Positions 35,746 through 43,458 of a stretch of 64,000 bases of DNA are shown one piece after another (the first letter of the stretch is position 1; each line of letters begins with the position of its first letter). Made by a program: the position numbers and the translations under genes. The notes below the pieces were generated by a model. That model saw only the letters and a list, made by a program, of their open reading frames with translations. It searched no databases and had not been told where the DNA came from. The stretch is from Oscillospiraceae bacterium (GTDB taxonomy: Bacteria; Bacillota; Clostridia; Oscillospirales; Acutalibacteraceae), in assembly GCA_902790325.1 (NCBI GenBank), contig CADARP010000007.1, positions 1 to 64,000 of the forward strand, given 5' to 3'.

Positions 35746-37278
35746 TTATTCCCCTTCGAACCGTTTGGAATTTGTAAGTTTATAGGTCTTTTCCAGATCC
35801 TGGTACAGGCGCTTGTAGGTCAGGAACATTTCGTCGTAGATCGCTTTGTTGGCTTTGTTCGGCCTGTACGTCTTCTTTTCGACGACGAATTTTTTGGCGT
35901 CGGCGAAAGACTGCAGCGCGCCCAGCCCGATAAACGCCACGATCGCCGCGCCGACCGCGCCCGCATTGCGCGGATTCTCCACGACGGCGAATTCTCTCTG
36001 CGTGATGTCGGAGATGATCTGCATCCACGCGTCGTCCAGCGCGCCGCCGCCGATGATGCGGAACTGCCGGCAGTGGAAGCCGTAATCCTGCTCGTAGTTT
36101 TCGAGGATCCATCTCAGATTGTAGCCGATGCCCTCATACAGCGCTTTCATCATGTGCTCGCGCGTGTGCGTGGGCGAGATGTTGTACAGCGTGGAACGCG
36201 TGGTCGTGGAGGAGACGGGGCACCGCTCGCCGAGCATCCAGGGCGTGCAGATCAGATGATCCGAACCGGCGGGAATATCTCGGATGACGTTGTCCATGTA
36301 CTGGTAGATGCCGTCGCCGAGCTGCTCCTTCTCCGTGCGGAAAAACTGCTCGATCAGCCACTGGATGTTGCTGCCTGCCGCCTCGGTGATGCCGCAGATC
36401 AGATTCATTTCGGGATCGGCCGACTGGATCGCCGCCGCGCCGTGCTTGAACTGGGTCTTGTCCTTGGAGGATGCGCAGACCCACGCGGAGGTGCCGAGAT
36501 AAATATGAATGTCGCCGTCGCCGTTCATGCCGGAACCGATGGTGGCGGCCTGCGTGTCGTCGCATCCGCCGAACACCGGAGTCCCTTCGACAAGTCCCAT
36601 TGCCTGTGCGGCTTCGGCGGTCAGGCCGTTGCCGATCTTGTCCGTGCTTTTCACGAGCGGCGGGAGTTTGGACATATCCAGTCCCGTCAGGGAAAGCACC
36701 GACATCCAGGTCTTCTTTTTGAGATCGAGACCGTAGGAAGACGCGCCCGACAGCTCCGCGACCATTTCGCCCGTGCATTTATACTTCAGATAGCCGTTTA
36801 CGTCAAGGAAATATTTGGTTTCGTTATAGACGTCGGGGCGTTCCTCTTTCAGCCAGCGTATCTTTGCGATCACGTCTTTGCCCATGATGGGCGTTCCGGA
36901 CACGAGAGAGAAGATCTTTTTGCCGCCGAGTTTGCGCATGATGGACTGCGCCTGCTTTTCCGCGCGGCCGTCCACCCAGGTGATGTTGTTGTACAGGACT
37001 TTTCCGTCCTTGTTGACGGGAATGATCCCCATGGCCTGCGTGGAGAAGACGACGCCCTTCACATCCGCCGGGTCGATCCCGGCTTCGGCGACGACGCCCT
37101 TGGACGCCTTGCATACGCCTTCCCAATACTCTTCCGGTTTCTGCTCCACGAAAGCGGGCGCGGGATAATATGTGGGGTAGGGTTCCGCTTTGGCCGCGAT
37201 GATCTTGCCGTCGAAATCAATGAGAACGGCCTTGTCCGAAGACGTTCCCATGTCGTGCGAGATGACATACTTTCCCAT
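35746..37278 (-). CDS. FGGY-family carbohydrate kinase
   Basis: 510 residues, like xylulokinase and related polyol kinases. The phosphate-binding DMGTSSDKAVLIDFDG lies at the N-terminus. The catalytic aspartate region is in FGGCDDTQAATIGSGMNG, and the second-domain signature includes GERCPV. The sugar cannot be told. GAGGAA precedes the ATG. It follows the aminotransferase gene after a hairpin, and two aldolase-fold genes follow in tight linkage, so its product is probably the aldolase substrate. Confidence 0.9.
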   Translation of the reverse strand: MGKYVISHDMGTSSDKAVLIDFDGKIIAAKAEPYPTYYPAPAFVEQKPEEYWEGVCKASKGVVAEAGIDPADVKGVVFSTQAMGIIPVNKDGKVLYNNITWVDGRAEKQAQSIMRKLGGKKIFSLVSGTPIMGKDVIAKIRWLKEERPDVYNETKYFLDVNGYLKYKCTGEMVAELSGASSYGLDLKKKTWMSVLSLTGLDMSKLPPLVKSTDKIGNGLTAEAAQAMGLVEGTPVFGGCDDTQAATIGSGMNGDGDIHIYLGTSAWVCASSKDKTQFKHGAAAIQSADPEMNLICGITEAAGSNIQWLIEQFFRTEKEQLGDGIYQYMDNVIRDIPAGSDHLICTPWMLGERCPVSSTTTRSTLYNISPTHTREHMMKALYEGIGYNLRWILENYEQDYGFHCRQFRIIGGGALDDAWMQIISDITQREFAVVENPRNAGAVGAAIVAFIGLGALQSFADAKKFVVEKKTYRPNKANKAIYDEMFLTYKRLYQDLEKTYKLTNSKRFEGE

Positions 37279-37306
37279 ACTATTCCTCTTTCTTCTTTAA
37301 AGAATC

Positions 37307-37340
37307 AAAGGATTGCGTCGTTCGGACACAATCCTTTTTT
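37307..37340. terminator. Hairpin between aminotransferase and kinase genes
   Basis: Arms AAAGGATTGCGTC / GACACAATCCTTT (one mismatch) around a GTTCG loop, flanked by A and T runs. On the minus strand it follows the aminotransferase stop codon and precedes the kinase ribosome site, so it may act as a partial terminator setting different levels. Confidence 0.7.
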
Positions 37341-37387
37341 CGAGATACTGCAGGATTATCTATCCGAATGCGTTGTTCGCTCGGATC

Positions 37388-39088
37388 TTATTCCGTCCAG
37401 CTTGCTTTTTTGGCTTTTTCCGCCGCGATCGCTTTTTTGACCGCAGCTTTCGCAGCTTTCTTCTTTGCCGCGAGCGCGTCCTTTTCCTGTGCGAGCTTCG
37501 CCTTGGTCGCGGCGATCGCCTTGGACTTCGCTTCCTTGTGCGCGGCGGAGTATTCCGCGACTTCGTCCGCCAGGACGCCGGTCTTCTTGACCAGCTTGAA
37601 CACTTCTTCAAAGTGGTTGAGCGCTTCGTCGATGACCTCGTCCGTGTCCGCCATGGACGTGTACAGTCTGGAGCCTGCGAGCGTCACGATGCCGTGCGCC
37701 ATATACGCGGCGCCCATCCGCTTCATCGCTTCCGTTCTGGTCATCATCATGCTCTTTTTGGACAGCGCCTTGACGGGGCCGAGCGGATTCATCGTGGAGA
37801 AATCGAAGCTCATCGGCGCGGTGCACTCGAGGTGGCAGATGGAACCCTGGTTGTACGCCACATACGGCAGATCGTACTGCTTGATGAGCTGCACGAGACC
37901 GTCGGTCAGCCGGTTGCCCGCAAGACCCGCCTTGGCACAGGCGTCGTTCTTTTCGATCTCTTTGATCGCCACATAACCGGCCATCGCGGAGAGGGGATTG
38001 GCCGCAAGCGTGCCGCCGCAGTAGGCTTTTTTGGCGCCGCCGGCAACGCCCGCCGCAAGAAGGCTGACGTATTCGCGCTTGCCGCCTACGCCGCCCGCCG
38101 CGGGATAACCGCCGGCGACGATCTTGCCGAAGATGGTCAGATCGGGGACGATGTCGAACAGTCCCTGTGCGCCGCCCAGACCGAGACGGAAACCGGTGAC
38201 GACTTCGTCAAAGATCAGCAGCGCGCCGTATGCGTCGCAAAGCTGGCGCACGCCCGCGTTGTACTCCCAATCGACGGGACGCGTGCCCGATTCCGGACCT
38301 GCGGGCTCGACGATCACAGCCGCCGTGCCGCCGCGGATCGAATTGAGATCGAGATAGGCCTTGAGCATCGACAGGTCGTTCGGACGGACCTCGTCCACGC
38401 CGCTGTAAATATAGCCCGGAATGCCGTAGGATTCGAGATAGTTTCTCGTTCCCGGGATCTTCAGACCGTACACCATCTGGTCGGACCAGCCGTGGTACGC
38501 GCCGCCGATCTTGATGATGTGCTTTTTCTTGGTCGCGCACCGCGCGATACGCAGCGCCGCCATGACCGATTCCGTGCCCGAACCGAGCATACGGAACATC
38601 TCGACGTTGGGCATATGCTTGTTGATCTCTTTTGCGATCAGCAGCTCCGCCTCGTGGAACAGGCCGGTCGTGGGGCCGCAGTCGTTGATGAGCTTGACCG
38701 CCTCTTCACGGACGGCTTCGTAATTGCTGCCCAGGATGGTCGGACCGCCTGCCTGCAGGAAATCGAAATACTTGTTTCCGTCCAGGTCGTACAGATACGC
38801 GCCCTCGGCCTTGACCATGCACATCGGGAAAGGCATGTTGAACGCCAGGTTGTGCTGAACGCCGCCGGGGATATACTGCTTGGCGTCCGAAGTGATCGCC
38901 TTGGACTTGGCGCACTTCTTGTCAAAGTAGTTGTCGACGATGTCCTGATAGGTCGCCTTGTCCATGCCGTAGATGTCTTTTTTGGTCAGCTCCTTGAGAC
39001 TGACGTTGATGGAGTGCGCGTCCGCCCAGCGGTTCACGCCGTAGCCTTGCTCGATTTTGCCTTCGATGGGTCTGTACGTTACGTTCAT
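37388..39088 (-). CDS. Class III aminotransferase (GSA-aminomutase-like) with Lys/Ala-rich tail
   Basis: 566 residues. It is a fold-type I PLP enzyme. GGPTILGSNYEAV, LGSGTESVMAALRIAR, AYHGWSDQMV, LLIFDEVVTGFRLGLGG and the PLP lysine in DLTIFGKIVAGGYPAAG are all in order. The core resembles glutamate-1-semialdehyde aminomutase and relatives, usually about 430-450 residues. Here about 45 extra N-terminal residues and a tail of about 60 residues (KEAKSKAIAATKAKLAQ, AAKKKAAKAAVKKAIAAEK) are added. No haem genes are near, so chlorophyll/haem synthesis is unlikely. The location suggests amino-sugar or amino-alcohol transamination. Confidence 0.86.
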   Translation of the reverse strand: MNVTYRPIEGKIEQGYGVNRWADAHSINVSLKELTKKDIYGMDKATYQDIVDNYFDKKCAKSKAITSDAKQYIPGGVQHNLAFNMPFPMCMVKAEGAYLYDLDGNKYFDFLQAGGPTILGSNYEAVREEAVKLINDCGPTTGLFHEAELLIAKEINKHMPNVEMFRMLGSGTESVMAALRIARCATKKKHIIKIGGAYHGWSDQMVYGLKIPGTRNYLESYGIPGYIYSGVDEVRPNDLSMLKAYLDLNSIRGGTAAVIVEPAGPESGTRPVDWEYNAGVRQLCDAYGALLIFDEVVTGFRLGLGGAQGLFDIVPDLTIFGKIVAGGYPAAGGVGGKREYVSLLAAGVAGGAKKAYCGGTLAANPLSAMAGYVAIKEIEKNDACAKAGLAGNRLTDGLVQLIKQYDLPYVAYNQGSICHLECTAPMSFDFSTMNPLGPVKALSKKSMMMTRTEAMKRMGAAYMAHGIVTLAGSRLYTSMADTDEVIDEALNHFEEVFKLVKKTGVLADEVAEYSAAHKEAKSKAIAATKAKLAQEKDALAAKKKAAKAAVKKAIAAEKAKKASWTE

Positions 39089-39133
39089 GAATCTTTCCTC
39101 CTGAAAAGCTGTTTTGCAGATTATTACTTCTTT

Positions 39134-39162
39134 ATCATATCAAATCCGGTATCTTTTGTCAA
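39134..39162 (-). promoter_or_regulatory. Promoter of the aminotransferase/kinase/aldolase cluster
   Basis: Minus strand: perfect TTGACA (39157-39162), 17 bp, TATGAT (39134-39139), 45 bp before the aminotransferase start. Confidence 0.88.
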
Positions 39163-39167
39163 CAGAC

Positions 39168-39188
39168 ATTATTCCGATCGGAAATAAT
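39168..39188. promoter_or_regulatory. Operator-like palindrome beside the cluster promoter
   Basis: Core palindrome TTCCGATCGGAA (39172-39183, perfect), flanked by ATTA and ATAAT. It lies 5 bp upstream of the -35 element on the minus strand. This position fits an activator or repressor site of a LacI, GntR or similar family. No regulator gene is present nearby. Confidence 0.6.
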
Positions 39189-39262
39189 CCGGACGCTCTT
39201 TTTCGGAAAGTCCGCCGTCTGCGGCTGCGGAGAAACGGGGCGCGCGCCGGATAAGAACGCGG

Positions 39263-41635
39263 TCAGTCGAGCTTTGTGAACATGTCCAGTATCCGCATCA
39301 CGCACGTTTTCAGGTGCGACACGGTGATCTCGCCGCGGTCGAGACCTGCCTGCAGATCGTCCGGGTAGCCGATGTGCATCTTCAGATCGTTGCCGGCGCG
39401 CAGCTCGCGGACGGGGTCGTTTTTCTGTCCCCAGTCGGTCGTGATCATGCCGCCGAATCCCCACTCGTCGCGCAGGATGCCGCCGAGCAGTTCCCAGCTC
39501 TCGCTTGTGTGGATGCCGTTGATGAGGTTGTAGGATGACATGATCGTCCAGGGGTCCGCCTCGCGCACGGCGATCTCGAAGCACTTGAGGTAGATCTCGC
39601 GCAGCGCGCGTTCCGAGATGCGCGCGTCGCAGCCGAAGCGGTTGACTTCCTTGTTGTTGCAGGCAAAATGCTTGAGCGAAACGGCGACCTTGCGCGACTG
39701 GATGCCGCGGATCTCCGCCGCGCCCATCTTGCCGGCCAGCAGCGGATCTTCGGCGTAGTATTCAAAGTTGCGGCCGCAAAGGGGATTGCGGTGGATGTTC
39801 ATCGCGGGCGCGAGCCAAACGCCGAGGTTGTTTTCGCGCACCTCGCCCGCGGCGGCTCTGCCGACGGCATAGAGAATGTCCTCGTTCCATGTGGCCGCAA
39901 GCAGCGTCGCGCACGGGAACGCCGTGGTCGGGATGCCGGTCTCCTCGTCCAGACGCAGTCCCGCGGGGCCGTCCGCCGTCGGCACGCTCGGCACGCCCAG
40001 ACGCGGCAGAGGGCCGAAGCAGCCGGTGTTGCACACGCCGACGCGTCCCGTTCCGCCGACGAACGTTTTCAGTTCCTCGGGCGTGAACTGGTCGACGAAA
40101 CCGTCAAGCGTGATCGTCTCGCCGACGCGGTCGAAGGGGATCTGCGTTTCGGTGTGGGTATACGGGATCGTCGGATCGACGCAGCGGTATGTTTCTTCGC
40201 CTGTCGGCAGCGGCTCGAAACTGCCGTCCGCGCACATACGTTTCGCGAGGCGGAACGGCCGGCAGAGCTGCGAGAGCTGCTGCACGACCGTATCCTCGGC
40301 AACAGTATAGACAAAATCCTGTTTCTGCGCCTGCTCGACCGACGTGCCGATGTAGAACGCGTAATCGCCCGCCTCAAGAACGTAGGCGCTCTTGCGCACT
40401 TTGCCGAGGTCGTCGAACGACGCCATCTGCCGCACATCCATCCCCAGCGCGACAAGCTCGCTCTCGCCCGGCTGCAGCAGTTTCGTTTTGCGGAACGCGC
40501 CGAGCGCGCGTGCGGGTTTGCCGAGCCTGCCCTGCGGCGCGCCGTAATACAGCTGCACGACTTCTTTGCCGGCGCGGCTGCCCGTGTTCGTCACGCGCAC
40601 GGCGGCGGTGACGCGGCCGTCTTTTTCGCCGATCACGCACCCGTCGAGCCGGAACGTCGTATAGGACAGGCCGTACCCGAACGGGTAGCGCACCTGCGCC
40701 TTTGCGCCGGGGATCGTCTCGAAGTAGCGGTAGCCGACGTAAATATCTTCGGAATAGTTGAGATAGTCGAAGCTTTCGCAGAAATCTTTGGCGGAGGGCT
40801 GGAACGCGTAAGCGCGTGCGATCGTGTCCGGCAGCTTGCCGGAGGGGTTTACGTCGCCGCAGAGAATGTCCGCGATCGCGCCGCCGCCCTCCATGCCGCC
40901 CTGCCACGCCAGCAGTACGCCCTGCACATGCGGGTCGTCGGCGAATGCCTCGCAGTCCAGCGGCGCGCCCGTATTGAGTACGAGGATCACCTTGCGGAAC
41001 AGCCTGCCTGCCTTGGCGATCAGATCCTTTTCAAGCGCGGACAGTTCGTAGTCGCCCTCGACGGCGCGGCGGTCCGTTCCCTCGGCGGAGAAGCGGCTGA
41101 TCGTGATGACGGCCGTGTCCGCGTGTTTGGCGGCGTCCTCGATCAGCTCGTCCGGAACCTGCGCTTCGCGCACATGCATGCTGTAAAACGTGTCGTAGGT
41201 CATGTCGTCGCGCTTTTGGCAGAATTCCATCGCGTTGACGACGTCCCAGATCTTGTTGATATCCGCCTGCGTGGGGATCTTTTTGCCCTCCTCGGCAACG
41301 TAGGATCTGTAAAAATCAACGAGCGGCATATAGACCGAGACCTTGCCCGCGTCTTCCTTTTCGCGCAGACCGTCGTAGATGCTGCGGATGTACAGACAGT
41401 GCACGTCGCCGCTGCCGCCGCCGCCCTTGATGTATTCGATCGTCGCCTTGCCGAACAGCGCGAGCGTTTCGCCCTTCCGCAGCGGCAGCGCGCCGTCTTC
41501 GTTCTTGAGAAGCACCATGCCTTCGCCCGCGGCCGTGCGCGCGAGCGCCTGATGCGCCGGGCTCGCGGTGACGCGTCTGCCGTCCTCGCCCAGCGGGAGG
41601 CAGGGCTGATATTTGAAACGTGCGTATTTCTCCAT
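39263..41635 (-). CDS. Family 3 glycoside hydrolase with reversed domain order
   Basis: 790 residues. The alpha/beta sandwich domain comes first (about 25-300, with EGMVLLKNEDGALPL and GGGGSGDVH). A fibronectin III-like domain follows (about 325-400), and the TIM barrel comes last. The nucleophile aspartate lies in MITTDWG near residue 745, the usual SDW/TDW position. Family 3 enzymes with this order are known from ruminal Clostridia. It is probably a cytoplasmic beta-glucosidase or beta-xylosidase; no signal peptide is visible. The ATG at 41635 has GGGAG 8 nt upstream; a start five codons earlier is poorer. Confidence 0.92.
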   Translation of the reverse strand: MEKYARFKYQPCLPLGEDGRRVTASPAHQALARTAAGEGMVLLKNEDGALPLRKGETLALFGKATIEYIKGGGGSGDVHCLYIRSIYDGLREKEDAGKVSVYMPLVDFYRSYVAEEGKKIPTQADINKIWDVVNAMEFCQKRDDMTYDTFYSMHVREAQVPDELIEDAAKHADTAVITISRFSAEGTDRRAVEGDYELSALEKDLIAKAGRLFRKVILVLNTGAPLDCEAFADDPHVQGVLLAWQGGMEGGGAIADILCGDVNPSGKLPDTIARAYAFQPSAKDFCESFDYLNYSEDIYVGYRYFETIPGAKAQVRYPFGYGLSYTTFRLDGCVIGEKDGRVTAAVRVTNTGSRAGKEVVQLYYGAPQGRLGKPARALGAFRKTKLLQPGESELVALGMDVRQMASFDDLGKVRKSAYVLEAGDYAFYIGTSVEQAQKQDFVYTVAEDTVVQQLSQLCRPFRLAKRMCADGSFEPLPTGEETYRCVDPTIPYTHTETQIPFDRVGETITLDGFVDQFTPEELKTFVGGTGRVGVCNTGCFGPLPRLGVPSVPTADGPAGLRLDEETGIPTTAFPCATLLAATWNEDILYAVGRAAAGEVRENNLGVWLAPAMNIHRNPLCGRNFEYYAEDPLLAGKMGAAEIRGIQSRKVAVSLKHFACNNKEVNRFGCDARISERALREIYLKCFEIAVREADPWTIMSSYNLINGIHTSESWELLGGILRDEWGFGGMITTDWGQKNDPVRELRAGNDLKMHIGYPDDLQAGLDRGEITVSHLKTCVMRILDMFTKLD

Positions 41636-41666
41636 GTGATCGTCTCCCATCTTTCAGACTGCGTTC

Positions 41667-41695
41667 ATTATACCACAGCGCGTGCGTGTTTTCCA
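41667..41695 (-). promoter_or_regulatory. Promoter of the GH3 gene
   Basis: Minus strand: TGGAAA (41690-41695), 17 bp, perfect TATAAT (41667-41672). A dyad GTTTTC-cata-GAAAAC (41688-41703) overlaps the -35 element and may be an operator. Confidence 0.65.
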
Positions 41696-41724
41696 TAGAA
41701 AACGGAAAATAATGGCGTTTACTC

Positions 41725-41754
41725 TTGCGCGCGCAAGGTGTTTTATGGTATACT
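41725..41754 (+). promoter_or_regulatory. Promoter of the esterase gene with overlapping palindrome
   Basis: TTGCGC (41725-41730), 18 bp, TATACT (41749-41754). The -35 lies within the perfect palindrome CTTGCGCGCGCAAG (41724-41737). It is divergent from the GH3 promoter. Confidence 0.55.
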
Positions 41755-41787
41755 TACACAGATAAGCAGAAGGAGAGGTGTGTCGTC

Positions 41788-42720
41788 TTGCTGTATGAAA
41801 CCGCAAAACGGGCGTTCGCCGGGCTTTTGGCGCTCATCAGTTTTTTTGTCAACCTGACGTCGGCGCCGTCCCGGAACGATACGCCGCAGGACGCGGTCAG
41901 CGTTGTCTATGCCGATACGGTGTGGGGAGACGTGAAGCTGTTTCTGCCCGATGAGATCGACGCGCGGAAGCCGACGGACGTTCTGCTCATGCTCCACGGC
42001 GGCGCATGGGTCAGCGGCGGCGCGCGGATCTTCTACGGCGACTGCCGCGCGGCTGTGCAGGCGGGGTACATTGCCGCCGCGATGAATTACGACAAGATCT
42101 TCAACGGCGCGGACGCCGCCGACATGGTACGGGAGGTCGGTCTGGCGATCGCCGCTGTCCGCGCGGAGCTGGAAAACCGCGGCCTGACGCCGGGCAAGCT
42201 GATCCTGGCGGGTCACTCGGCAGGGGCGCACATCATGCTGCTGTATGCATACACGCAGTACAGGACGTGCCCGATGGACATCGCGTTCGTGGTCAGCAAC
42301 TGCGCGGTCGCGGACTTCATGTCCGACGCAAAGGCGCACAACAGTGCGGTCGGTTTCGGCGCGTACGCGCTGCTGTCCGCGCTGACGGGCGAATTCATAA
42401 CGCCCGCGACGGTCGGCCGCAACACGGAAGCGATCCGTGCCGTGGCGCCCATTTACCAAATCACGCCCGACGTGCCGCCCACGATCGTGGTGCAGGGGAC
42501 GCGGGACAGGCTCATCAACTATCAGAATTCCGTCGATTTGTACAACGCTCTGCAGGAAAACGGCGTCGACAGCGTACACATCACGTATGAGGGCGCGGGA
42601 CACTTTCTCACGTCCAAGGGCGGGGATTCCGTCAAGCAGAAGTATGCGGAATACGACGCGCAGCGCAGCGCGGCATTTTACGCGTTTGCGGAAAAATACG
42701 GCACGCCCGCCGTTTCTTAA
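41788..42720 (+). CDS. Membrane-anchored alpha/beta-hydrolase (esterase/lipase type)
   Basis: 310 residues. It has an N-terminal hydrophobic segment (about 8-24). The oxyanion-hole motif is LMLHGGAWVSGG, the nucleophile motif LAGHSAGAH (about residue 149), the acid in VVQGTRDRLINY and the histidine in EGAGHFLTS. The family includes carbohydrate acetyl and feruloyl esterases. The divergent neighbour is GH3, so removal of sugar esters is plausible but not shown. The TTG start has AGGAGAGG 9 nt upstream; no ATG fits. Confidence 0.82.
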   Translation: MLYETAKRAFAGLLALISFFVNLTSAPSRNDTPQDAVSVVYADTVWGDVKLFLPDEIDARKPTDVLLMLHGGAWVSGGARIFYGDCRAAVQAGYIAAAMNYDKIFNGADAADMVREVGLAIAAVRAELENRGLTPGKLILAGHSAGAHIMLLYAYTQYRTCPMDIAFVVSNCAVADFMSDAKAHNSAVGFGAYALLSALTGEFITPATVGRNTEAIRAVAPIYQITPDVPPTIVVQGTRDRLINYQNSVDLYNALQENGVDSVHITYEGAGHFLTSKGGDSVKQKYAEYDAQRSAAFYAFAEKYGTPAVS

Positions 42721-42741
42721 AGCATACGGGAGAGGGACAGT

Positions 42742-43458
42742 ATGGATGATCTGCTCACGCGTACCGAGATGCTGTTCGGTGCGCAAGCCATGGAAAAGCT
42801 GCGCGCAAGCCGCGTGATCCTGTTCGGACTCGGCGGCGTGGGTTCCTATGTCGCGGAGGCGCTCTGCCGCGGCGGCGTGGGGTCGCTGACGCTCGTGGAC
42901 AACGATACCGTCAGTCCGTCCAACCGCAACCGCCAGCTCTACGCGCTCGAATCGACGACCGGCCGCGCCAAGACGGACGTTGCGCGCGAGCGGCTCGCGG
43001 ACATCCGCCCCGACTGCAGGGTCGAGACGATACAGGCGTTTTATCTGCCGGAAAACGGCGGCGATTTCTTTCAGGGCGAGTACGACTACATCGCGGACGC
43101 CATCGACACGGTCGCGGCCAAGATCGATCTTGCCGTGCGCGCCGAGCGGATGGGCGTACCGATCCTCTCGTGCATGGGCACGGGCAACAAGCTGCATCCC
43201 GAGCGGCTGCGCATTTCGGATATCCAAAAGACGAGCGTCTGTCCGCTGTGCCGCGTGATGCGGTACGAGCTGCGGCAGCGCGGCATCAAGCACCTGAACG
43301 TCGTCTGGTCGGACGAAACGCCGCTGGAGCCGCTGTTCTGCGGCGAGGACGTGACGCGCCGGCGCGGACTGCCGGGCAGCACCTCTTTCGTGCCTGCGGC
43401 GGCGGGAATGCTCATGGCGAGCAGGATCATTCTGGATTTGACAGGGGAGACACGATGA
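42742..43458 (+). CDS. tcdA: tRNA threonylcarbamoyladenosine dehydratase
   Basis: 238 residues. An E1-like ThiF/MoeB fold uses ATP to cyclise t6A37 of tRNA to ct6A. The nucleotide-binding GLGGVGSYVAEALCRGG is near residue 30, followed by the family sequences DNDTVSPSNRNRQ and CMGTGNKLHPERL. The catalytic region has CPLCRVMR. GAGGGACAG lies before the ATG. Confidence 0.9.
   Translation: MDDLLTRTEMLFGAQAMEKLRASRVILFGLGGVGSYVAEALCRGGVGSLTLVDNDTVSPSNRNRQLYALESTTGRAKTDVARERLADIRPDCRVETIQAFYLPENGGDFFQGEYDYIADAIDTVAAKIDLAVRAERMGVPILSCMGTGNKLHPERLRISDIQKTSVCPLCRVMRYELRQRGIKHLNVVWSDETPLEPLFCGEDVTRRRGLPGSTSFVPAAAGMLMASRIILDLTGETR

Noticed and set aside
37388-39088. hemL for haem synthesis
   Set aside because: The core resembles GSA aminomutase, but no haem genes are near, both ends carry extensions and it is linked to sugar kinase and aldolase genes.
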